Below are positions 1-5,551 of a stretch of DNA of 9,035 bases, piece after piece. The notes under the pieces were generated by a model. It worked only from the letters and a program-made list of their open reading frames with translations. It had not been told where the DNA came from and searched no databases. The position numbers and the translations under genes are program-made. The DNA comes from Verrucomicrobia bacterium UBA1731. Lineage in GTDB: Bacteria > Verrucomicrobiota > Kiritimatiellia > RFP12 > UBA1067. The number at the start of each line of letters is the position of its first letter. Position 1 is the stretch's first letter. The DNA is taken from contig DCIH01000122.1 of the NCBI GenBank assembly GCA_002317575.1, positions 7,572 to 16,606 of the forward strand, read 5' to 3'.

Positions 1-315
1 GCGCTCACGATCGAGAAGCTCGAAGCGATGACATGCGTCTGCTCCGTGGGCCTCGACATGATCGCCATCCCCGGCGATGTCACGGCCGAGACGATCGCGG
101 GCATCATCGCGGACGAAGCCGCGATCGGCATGGTGAACCAGAAGACGACGGCCGTGCGCGTCATTCCCGTGGTGGGCAAGAACGTCGGCGACGTGGTCGA
201 GTTCGGCGGACTTCTGGGCCATGCGCCGATCATGCCGGTGAATCGTTTTTCCTGCGCGCCGTTCGTGACGCGCACGGGCCGCATCCCAGCCCCCATCCAC
301 TCATTCAAGAACTGA
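1..315 (+). CDS. UPF0210 / DUF711 (PFL-like) family protein, C-terminal part
   Basis: The frame is open from the first base and gives the last 104 residues of a protein whose start lies outside the window. It matches my memory of the C-terminus of the UPF0210/DUF711 family (about 450 residues, pyruvate-formate-lyase-like fold, no established reaction). Recognisable stretches are AMTCVCSVGLDMIAIPGD (residues 9-26 of this fragment), the KTTAVRVIPVVGK region, VEFGGLLG, and the closing GRIPAPIHS-KN. In many bacteria the gene follows a small ACT-domain gene (UPF0237), which would lie to the left of this window. No signal peptide can be judged. About a quarter of the protein is visible and looks intact up to its TGA. 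Family assignment is firm; function is unknown. Confidence 0.9.
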   Translation, partial: ALTIEKLEAMTCVCSVGLDMIAIPGDVTAETIAGIIADEAAIGMVNQKTTAVRVIPVVGKNVGDVVEFGGLLGHAPIMPVNRFSCAPFVTRTGRIPAPIHSFKN

Positions 316-339
316 TTGTCATCCCGGCAGGGATACGGT

Positions 340-370
340 GAAGGTCGTGAGGCCTTCTGGTGTTGAATAG
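340..370 (+). terminator. Possible weak hairpin terminator after the UPF0210 gene
   Basis: A 7-bp stem with one G-T wobble (340-346 with 351-357) closes a GTGA loop, which is of GNRA type. The sequence after it is T- and G-rich (TGGTGTTG) but is not a true T-run. It lies 25 nt after the UPF0210 stop codon and before the GH88 start, so it could separate the two transcripts. Weak candidate. Confidence 0.3.
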
Positions 371-413
371 GAGCATTTGCAGCGTACACAAGTAGGTTTA
401 CACGGGGAAAACC
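363..413 (+). promoter_or_regulatory. Possible promoter and ribosome binding site of the GH88 gene
   Basis: TTGAAT (363-368) and TACACA (385-390), 16 nt apart, give a poor sigma-70-like pair. GGGGA at 404-408 lies 5 nt before the ATG at 414 and is the likely ribosome binding site, which supports that start. The promoter part is weak, and the gene could instead be co-transcribed with the UPF0210 gene 98 nt upstream. Confidence 0.3.
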
Positions 414-1658
414 ATGAAACCATATCTTGCCATCGGATTGGCGATTGTGGCGCTGTTGAGCGCGGGGCCGATCGCCTGGGCGGACGCCGAGACGGATCTG
501 AAGGCGAAGCTCCCCGAGATGTTCGCAAAGTCGGCTGCGCACTACAAGGCGCTCGATGCCGCAACAACGCCGCTCATGAAGGGCAAGCCCGTCAACACGC
601 TCGAGAACGGCGATCTCTATCTGCCGCACGGTTGGCTCGCGTGGAAGGGCAGGGCGGAGTACGACATGCACTCCGTCTACTGGTGGACGGCCGGTCACTA
701 TCCGGGGACGCTCTGGTACCTTTACGAGGCGACGGACGATGCGTTCTTCCGCGAGCGCGCGACGGTCTGGACCGAGATCCTCGCGCCGATCGCCAAAGTG
801 GAGAACGACCATGACGTCGGATTCATGATGAACTGCTCGTACGGCAACGCGCGGCGTCTTCTGAAGACGGACACATACGACGCGCTTCTCCTCAAGACGG
901 CGACATCGCTCAGCACGCGCTTCCATCCGCGCCTCGGCCTGATCCGCGCCTGGGGTCCGATGGAGGACAAGAGCGAGTTCACCGTCATTCCAGACACGAT
1001 GATGAACCTCGAGATCCTGGAGGTGGCCGCCGGACTGCCGGGCGGCGAGAAGCGTTTCGACGAGATCGCCCGCTCCCATGCGGACGTCACGATGAAGAAT
1101 CACTTCCGTCCGGACGGCGGCTGCTATCACGTCCTCGACTACGACCGGGAGACGGGACATGTCAAGACGATCCGCCGCGGACAGGGCGCGAGCTGCGAGA
1201 CGGCGTGGAGCCGTGGCGAGAGCTGGGGCATCTACGGCTACGCGATGATGTACCGGTTCACGAAGGACGCGCGCTATCTCGCCTTCTCCCGCAAGCTCGC
1301 GGATTTCGCGATGAACCATACGAACATGCCGGCGGACGGCATCCCGTACTGGGACTACGGAAGGCCGGGCGAAGAGCGCGACAGCTCCGCCGGCGCGATC
1401 ATGGCGTCGGGGCTCCTCGAGCTTTCGCAGTGGCTCGGTCCCGCCGAAGGCGCACCCTATCGCGCCTTCGCGGTGAAGCAGCTCCTCGCGCTCTCGTCGC
1501 CGGACTATTTTTCCGAGGGGAACGAGATCGGGCACTTCCTCCTCAAACACGGCACGGGCTTCAAGCCGAACAAGCTGGAAATCGACACGCCGCTCAATTA
1601 CGGCGACTACTACTATCTCGAGGCGCTCCTCCGCTTCCGAAAGCTCGCGAAGAAGTGA
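414..1658 (+). CDS. Secreted GH88 unsaturated glucuronyl hydrolase
   Basis: This 414-residue protein matches glycoside hydrolase family 88. These enzymes remove the 4,5-unsaturated uronic acid that polysaccharide lyases leave at the non-reducing end of oligosaccharides, for example from chondroitin, hyaluronan or heparin. The N-terminus is a signal peptide (Lys at 2, hydrophobic to about 22, Ala-x-Ala near 23-25), so it probably acts in the periplasm or outside. Family hallmarks are the WWTAGHYPGTLWYLYEAT stretch (90-107), NDHDVGF (131-137), IPDTMMNL (192-199) and the PLNYGDYYYLEAL end (393-404). By comparison with the Bacillus GL1 enzyme, D134 and D194 would match its D88 and D149; their spacing of 60 against 61 fits. 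H239, Q257, R267 and W271 fall where substrate-binding residues are expected. Length is slightly above the roughly 380-residue cytoplasmic form, explained by the signal peptide. No lyase or sulfatase gene is adjacent in the window, so the natural substrate cannot be read from context. Confidence 0.92.
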   Translation: MKPYLAIGLAIVALLSAGPIAWADAETDLKAKLPEMFAKSAAHYKALDAATTPLMKGKPVNTLENGDLYLPHGWLAWKGRAEYDMHSVYWWTAGHYPGTLWYLYEATDDAFFRERATVWTEILAPIAKVENDHDVGFMMNCSYGNARRLLKTDTYDALLLKTATSLSTRFHPRLGLIRAWGPMEDKSEFTVIPDTMMNLEILEVAAGLPGGEKRFDEIARSHADVTMKNHFRPDGGCYHVLDYDRETGHVKTIRRGQGASCETAWSRGESWGIYGYAMMYRFTKDARYLAFSRKLADFAMNHTNMPADGIPYWDYGRPGEERDSSAGAIMASGLLELSQWLGPAEGAPYRAFAVKQLLALSSPDYFSEGNEIGHFLLKHGTGFKPNKLEIDTPLNYGDYYYLEALLRFRKLAKK

Positions 1659-1751
1659 GATGAAAATGCCGGCCGAGCGCGGCGTCAACTTTTCGCCGAT
1701 GCCTTGAGGGGCCGCACCCGTACGCCAATCCGCAGTTCGGAACGAACCGCT

Positions 1752-3047
1752 CTACGGATTGCATGGTGCGTTTCCGTCGGCGCGCAGGGCCGCCATGCGG
1801 GCGGCGATCGTGGCCTCGTAGCCGCGGTCGGAAGGGCGGTAGTACGTCTTGGGGATGCGCAGATAATTCTGCTCGGTCCAGGCGTTGGCGAAGGAATGCG
1901 GATAGACGTAATCCGGCGCACGGTCCTTGCCGACCGCTTTCACGTGGATGTTCTTGAGGTGTTCCGGAACGGGTTGGACGGCGCCGCTCTGCACGTCCGC
2001 CATCGCTTCGTTCACGGCTTCGTAGGATCGGTTCGATTTCGGCGCCGTCGCCAGATACGTGGTGGCCTGCGCCAGCGAAATGCGCGCTTCGGGCATGCCA
2101 ACGAATTCAACGGCCTGAAGGGCGGCCACGGCAACGGAAATGCCGCGCGGATCGGCGTTGCCGATGTCTTCGGACGCGAGAATCACGAGCCGCCGCGCAA
2201 TGAACCGCGGATCTTCGCCGGCCACCAGCATCTTGGCGAGCCAGTAGACGGCGGCGTCGGGATCCGAGCCGCGGACGGATTTTATGAACGCCGAGATCGT
2301 GTCGTAGTGGCCGTCTTCCTTTTTGTCGTACTGCACGATGCGTTTCTGCACGCATTCCTGGATGACGTCCAGCGTGAGATGCAGCACGCCGTCGGAAGAA
2401 GGGGTGGTGGATCGGAACGCGATTTCCAGCGCCGTCAGCGCATGGCGCGCATCGCCGTCGCAGATCTCGGCGAGGAAGCGCCGCGCGTCGTGGTCGAACC
2501 GGGAAGGGGTCTTGCCGAATCCCCTTTCGGGGTCTTCACATGCCCGCGTCAAGATGTTTTCCACGGCTTCCGGGGACAGCGGATGCAGTTCGAAGACGAG
2601 CGAACGGCTCGTGAGCGGCGTATTCACGAACATGGACGGATTATGCGTCGTCGCGCCGATGAGCACCACCGTGCCGTCTTCGACATACGGTAGAAGGACG
2701 TCCTGCTGCGCCTTGTTGAAGCGGTGTATTTCGTCCACGAAAAGAATCGTTCCCGGACCACCCAATTCGGAACGGGCGCGTTCGCAGACCTTGCGGATCT
2801 CCGCGACGTTCGAAATGACGCCCGAGCAGCGAACGAAGTTCCGGCGCGTCGCCTTGGCGATGACTTCCGCGAGCGTCGTCTTGCCGCAGCCGGGCGGTCC
2901 GTAGAGAATGACGTTCGTGAGCCGGTCGGCCTCAATGACGCGGCGCAACAACTTGCCCTGGCCCAGCACGTGTTCCTGGCCGACGACCTCGTCGATCGTG
3001 CGCGGGCGCATGCGCGCCGCAAGCGGTTCTGTGTCATCCCAACTCAT
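1752..3047 (-). CDS. rarA: RarA (MgsA/WRNIP1 family) AAA+ replication-recombination ATPase
   Basis: This 431-residue cytoplasmic ATPase belongs to the clamp-loader-related RarA family, which acts at stalled replication forks and binds single-stranded DNA-binding protein. Visible parts are Walker A GPPGCGKTT (50-58), Walker B ILFVDEIHRF (101-110, D105 and E106), sensor 1 GATTHNPS (131-138), an arginine-finger-like TSR (146-148), sensor 2 in GDARHALTALE (198-208), and the family-specific helical C-terminus: DGHYDTISAFIKSVRGSDPD (245-264), VILASEDIGNADP (288-300), DYVYPH (379-384) and a YRPSDRGYE motif near 403-411. Length is close to the 447 residues of the E. coli protein. The frame stays open far upstream, to 3611, but that part lies opposite the next gene and reads as nonsense; MSWDD, placed directly before the conserved start of the ATPase domain, is the sensible start. 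It has no Shine-Dalgarno site. It is convergent with GH88 and divergent from the coiled-coil gene. Confidence 0.97.
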   Translation of the reverse strand: MSWDDTEPLAARMRPRTIDEVVGQEHVLGQGKLLRRVIEADRLTNVILYGPPGCGKTTLAEVIAKATRRNFVRCSGVISNVAEIRKVCERARSELGGPGTILFVDEIHRFNKAQQDVLLPYVEDGTVVLIGATTHNPSMFVNTPLTSRSLVFELHPLSPEAVENILTRACEDPERGFGKTPSRFDHDARRFLAEICDGDARHALTALEIAFRSTTPSSDGVLHLTLDVIQECVQKRIVQYDKKEDGHYDTISAFIKSVRGSDPDAAVYWLAKMLVAGEDPRFIARRLVILASEDIGNADPRGISVAVAALQAVEFVGMPEARISLAQATTYLATAPKSNRSYEAVNEAMADVQSGAVQPVPEHLKNIHVKAVGKDRAPDYVYPHSFANAWTEQNYLRIPKTYYRPSDRGYEATIAARMAALRADGNAPCNP

Positions 3048-3116
3048 TTGCCAAAGTATAACACATCCGTAGTTGACATAACATCCATTATACGCAATGC
3101 GGTAAACGCTTGCGAA
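3048..3116 (-). promoter_or_regulatory. Candidate promoters of rarA
   Basis: Two -10 elements point towards rarA. The distal one is TATAAT (complement of 3087-3092) with TTCGCA (complement of 3111-3116) 18 nt upstream, giving an untranslated leader of about 33 nt. The proximal one is an extended -10, TGTTATACT (complement of 3055-3063), with no good -35. Transcription from the proximal site would begin at or next to the ATG. Neither leader contains a Shine-Dalgarno site. The minus strand also carries a near repeat, GGATGTTAT and GGATGTGTTAT, between and overlapping these elements, which could be an operator. Confidence 0.5.
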
Positions 3117-3158
3117 AGGGGTCGTTGGAATGATACAATATCGACACAGGAGTTTCAA
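3110..3158 (+). promoter_or_regulatory. Promoter and ribosome binding site of the coiled-coil membrane protein gene
   Basis: TTGCGA (3110-3115) and TACAAT (3134-3139), 18 nt apart, form a sigma-70-like promoter. TG at 3131-3132 makes it an extended -10. AGGAG at 3148-3152 lies 6 nt before the ATG at 3159 and is a clear ribosome binding site, which fixes the start. The -35 overlaps, on the opposite strand, the -35 proposed for the distal rarA promoter, so the two could compete. Confidence 0.55.
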
Positions 3159-4118
3159 ATGGACGAAGAACTGACCAATCCATCCGGACAGACCACGAAC
3201 GCCGTCAGCCTTTTTTCGCAAGGCGGATCCTCCAACGATTTTCCCGTGCTCAAGGCGTTTCAGGAATACATCGACGCCGAACAGACCAAGGCGCGCAAGC
3301 GCATGCTCGGATTGTCCATATTCTTCGTCGTGCTGTTGATGGTCGTGGTGGCGACGTTTGCCGTCATTCTCGTCATGCTGGTCAACAGCAAGCAGGCCAT
3401 GATGGATCGGCTGCTCGACATGGCCATGCAGGAGAAAAAAGCAGCGGCCGTCGTCATGGCCACGCCCGGTGCCGACGCGTCGGCCGCCTCCGCCGAGGTC
3501 TCGAAACTCAACGACAAGATCGCCGCCCTTCAGGAAAAGCTGGTACTCCAGCAGTTGGAGCGCGAACGCGCCGAACAAACCGCCCGCGAGGAGAAACTCC
3601 GGGCCGAGCAAGCGCGCCAGGCGCGCGAACAGGCCGCCCGCGAAGAGAAGATGCGCCAGGAACAGGCCGCGCTCAAGAAATCGCTTGAAGACCAGCGCAA
3701 GGCCATGGACAAGGCCCTGGCGGAGCAGCGTGCGGAACTCGAATCCGCGCGGAAGACGCTTGAGGCCTCCCGCAAGTCCTCCGACGAAGCGAATTCAAAG
3801 GAAGCCGAGCGCGAGCGTTTCCTGCGCCGTCAGTATCCCGACTATTACGCCAAAGTCGACGCCGCGAAGAAGCGCGCGGAATCGCAGCCCGCCGCCCTTC
3901 CCCAAAAACAGCCGGCGAAGGTGAAACCCGTGTCCAAGCAGACGTCGCCCAAGCGCGAGAGCATCAAGGGGAAAGCCGACGAAGCCGCAAAGGCCGCCAC
4001 GCTGGACGACATCAAGCCGATCGACTATTTCTCGCAATCGGTCGAGTCGGTCGACGTCGACAACGGCGACGACGACTTTTCCCTTTTGATCAAGAAGCCG
4101 AACGCCGCCGAAAAGTGA
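3159..4118 (+). CDS. Unrecognised single-pass membrane protein with long coiled coil
   Basis: I do not recognise a family for this 319-residue protein. It has a polar N-terminus of about 48 residues ending in KARKR (44-48), one strongly hydrophobic segment (about 50-76), and then a highly charged Glu/Lys/Arg/Ala/Gln-rich stretch (about 112-222) typical of a long coiled coil. Next come an RRQYPDYY motif (223-230), a Lys/Pro-rich linker (about 240-272) and a short acidic-to-hydrophobic tail (DDIKPIDYF at 283-291, DNGDDDFSLL at 301-310). Positive charges before the membrane segment suggest an inside N-terminus with about 240 residues outside the inner membrane, a layout like TolA or other envelope-spanning proteins; that is analogy, not homology. 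The start is set by AGGAG 6 nt upstream. An upstream extension of the frame runs over rarA and is not credible. Its neighbours, rarA and the aldolases, are on the other strand and say little about its job. Confidence 0.85.
   Translation: MDEELTNPSGQTTNAVSLFSQGGSSNDFPVLKAFQEYIDAEQTKARKRMLGLSIFFVVLLMVVVATFAVILVMLVNSKQAMMDRLLDMAMQEKKAAAVVMATPGADASAASAEVSKLNDKIAALQEKLVLQQLERERAEQTAREEKLRAEQARQAREQAAREEKMRQEQAALKKSLEDQRKAMDKALAEQRAELESARKTLEASRKSSDEANSKEAERERFLRRQYPDYYAKVDAAKKRAESQPAALPQKQPAKVKPVSKQTSPKRESIKGKADEAAKAATLDDIKPIDYFSQSVESVDVDNGDDDFSLLIKKPNAAEK
3573..3680 (+). repeat. Two tandem 54-bp repeats inside the coiled coil
   Basis: Residues 139-156 and 157-174 of the membrane protein are two 18-residue units of the form EQ-x-AREEK-x-R-x-EQA. 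They also share most bases at the DNA level, for example both contain GCCCGCGA followed by GAGAA. This suggests a short internal duplication that lengthened the coiled coil. Confidence 0.55.
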
Positions 4119-4146
4119 AAACGCGCTTCCGTTTCAAACGGAAGCG
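4111..4146 (-). terminator. Terminator of the leftward glycosidase/aldolase operon
   Basis: A perfect 11-bp inverted repeat (arms 4124-4134 and 4136-4146, one central base) spans the stop codon of the last leftward gene. On the minus strand it is followed by CGTTTTCACTTTT, as expected for an intrinsic terminator. On the plus strand it lies 5 nt after the coiled-coil gene but has no T-run behind it, so it should work mainly leftward. A perfect stem might also stop converging transcripts. Confidence 0.72.
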
Positions 4147-4787
4147 AGAACGGTCTGGAAGCCGACGAGCATCGCGTTGGTGTCGTTCTTGACGGAGAAA
4201 TAATCGCATCCCCGCCCTTTCCACAGGTCGAAGTCGCGCTCCGTGTAAACGCCCAGAGGCAAGCCGGCCGCCTTCACTTTCGCACAGGCCGCGTCGAACG
4301 TGGCAGCCACCTCCGGATCGTGCCACCGCCCTTCCTTGCCCATGGACGCCGTGAGGTCGTACGGCCCCACCAGAACGCTCCAGAGATTCGGCACGCGCAG
4401 AATCGCGTCCAGACGCCGCACGGCGGCGATGTGTTCCAATTGCACGATCAGACGAACCCCTTCCGCGCAATGCCCGCAGGCGTAGGCGACGTCCATCTCG
4501 TCCATGGCCATCGGCACGATGACGCCGTCCGGACGGAAGTCGCAGATGCGGCGCACATATTCGCCGCGGCATTCGGGCACGCGGAAAAACGCCGCCATGC
4601 CCTGCGCCTGAACGGCCTTGATCATGTTGCGCGCCGTGGCTCGGTCGTATTCGCCGTGCTCGCCGTCGATCCAGACGAAATCGAAACCGGCTTCGGCCGC
4701 GAGTTCGGCCACGCGCGCGTCCGTGAACGTGGTGCAGCACCCGAGCGCGTGCTCGCCGCGCGCGCGTTTTTCGTCGAAACGGTTCAT
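4134..4787 (-). CDS. HpcH/HpaI-type aldolase with an internal 30-residue deletion
   Basis: This 217-residue cytoplasmic protein resembles class II HpcH/HpaI aldolases, which split 2-keto-3-deoxy or 4-hydroxy-2-keto acids into pyruvate and an aldehyde with a divalent metal. It is a paralogue of the gene just upstream. DGEHGE (41-46, H44), FFRVP (67-71, R69), D83, the metal-ligand candidates E118 (in VQLEH) and D144 (in GPYDL), and TASMG are all kept. Between residues 104 and 113, however, about 30 residues present in the paralogue are missing, including RYPPRGNRG. Usual family length is about 250-265. The ATG overlaps the upstream stop in an ATGA and has AGGA 4 nt before it, so translation is probably coupled. 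It is the last gene before the terminator. It may be active with altered substrate range, regulatory, or inactive; the sequence does not decide. The deletion is in frame and the rest looks under selection, so I call a gene rather than a pseudogene. Confidence 0.85.
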   Translation of the reverse strand: MNRFDEKRARGEHALGCCTTFTDARVAELAAEAGFDFVWIDGEHGEYDRATARNMIKAVQAQGMAAFFRVPECRGEYVRRICDFRPDGVIVPMAMDEMDVAYACGHCAEGVRLIVQLEHIAAVRRLDAILRVPNLWSVLVGPYDLTASMGKEGRWHDPEVAATFDAACAKVKAAGLPLGVYTERDFDLWKGRGCDYFSVKNDTNAMLVGFQTVLASV

Positions 4788-5551
4788 GCGTTCCTGAAGT
4801 TTTCGATGGATTTCCGGAAGCCCTCGATCATGGCGCCGCAGTCGCCGCGGACGGCCATGTAATGGACGCCGCGCGCCTTCCACGCGGCGTACTCGCACTC
4901 GAGGGAGACGCCGAGGAGCTTCCCGGCGGCGAGGATCTTGCGGCACGATTCGTCGTACGCCGCCTTGACCTCGGGATCGTCCCACTGGCCGGCCTTGCCC
5001 ATGGACGCGGACAGGTCGTACGGACCGATGAGAATCGAGTCGAGACCGGGCACCTGCAGGATGCGGTCCAGATCGCGCACGGCGTCGATATGCTCGAGCT
5101 GCAGGATCGTCATCGGATCGTGTTCGCTCGCCTTCCAGTATTCCTCGAAGTTCCCGGCGCCGTAGTCGAGTCCGCGACGGAAACCGCAGCCGCGGTTGCC
5201 GCGCGGCGGATAGCGCATCGCCGCCACGGCGAGTTCGGCTTCCTCGGCGTTCATCACCATCGGCACGATGATGCCCGCCGGACAGAAATCGATCACCTTC
5301 TTGATTTCCGTGTGGTTGCAGGACGGAACCCGGTAGAAGCTCGCGCAGTCCGTCCCCTTCACGGCCATCAAATGCTGCATCGCCGTGAAGCGGTCGATTT
5401 CGCCGTGTTCGCCGTCGATGAACACGAAGTCAAAACCGCTCGCTGCGACGATTTCGGTGACGGCGGGATCGGCCAACGACACGCAACCGCCCAAGGCGAC
5501 CTTGCCTTGTCTGACGGTGGACAGGAATTTCTCAAGATTGTTGCATTTCAT
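4784..5551 (-). CDS. HpcH/HpaI family 2-keto-3-deoxy acid aldolase
   Basis: This 255-residue protein is a full-length HpcH/HpaI aldolase, related to enzymes such as HpaI, GarL and RhmA that cleave 2-keto-3-deoxy acids to pyruvate plus an aldehyde. It lines up with E. coli HpaI at a constant offset of four residues: H49 (HpaI H45), R74 (R70), D88 (D84), and metal ligands E153 (E149, in LQLEH) and D179 (D175, in GPYDL). RYPPRGNRGCG (113-123) is present. The usual DxEHAPN motif reads DGEHGEID, so this is a divergent subfamily and its substrate cannot be named. There is no signal peptide, so it should be cytoplasmic. Its ATG overlaps the mutarotase stop in an ATGA, and its own stop overlaps the next aldolase start in the same way. 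A longer open frame upstream lies within the mutarotase gene; MKCNNLEK, where family similarity begins, is the better start. AAGGA lies 9 nt before it. Confidence 0.93.
   Translation of the reverse strand: MKCNNLEKFLSTVRQGKVALGGCVSLADPAVTEIVAASGFDFVFIDGEHGEIDRFTAMQHLMAVKGTDCASFYRVPSCNHTEIKKVIDFCPAGIIVPMVMNAEEAELAVAAMRYPPRGNRGCGFRRGLDYGAGNFEEYWKASEHDPMTILQLEHIDAVRDLDRILQVPGLDSILIGPYDLSASMGKAGQWDDPEVKAAYDESCRKILAAGKLLGVSLECEYAAWKARGVHYMAVRGDCGAMIEGFRKSIENFRNA

Noticed and set aside
10..19. Possible lipoprotein signal in the alpha-galactosidase signal peptide (residues 7-12 contain Cys)
   Set aside because: The residues before Cys10 and Cys12 do not fit a lipobox; a normal signal peptidase I site near AFG-D is more likely. 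The coordinates here are residue numbers near the gene start at 8711.
1659..1751. Search for a terminator between the convergent GH88 and rarA genes
   Set aside because: Only a 5-bp CGGCG/CGCCG stem around CTTTT was seen, with no T-run in the right place, so I list no terminator.
1704..2693. A 329-codon plus-strand frame opposite rarA
   Set aside because: A shadow of rarA: low-complexity Arg/Gly/His composition and no motif.
2724..3158. N-terminal extension of the coiled-coil protein
   Set aside because: It overlaps rarA antisense. The ATG at 3159 has AGGAG at the right distance and a promoter just upstream.
3048..3611. N-terminal extension of rarA by 188 residues
   Set aside because: It is antisense to the coiled-coil gene, unrelated to RarA, and crosses the divergent promoter region.
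4134..4787. Calling the short aldolase a pseudogene
   Set aside because: The deletion keeps the frame, all catalytic residues and the translational coupling, and there is no premature stop.
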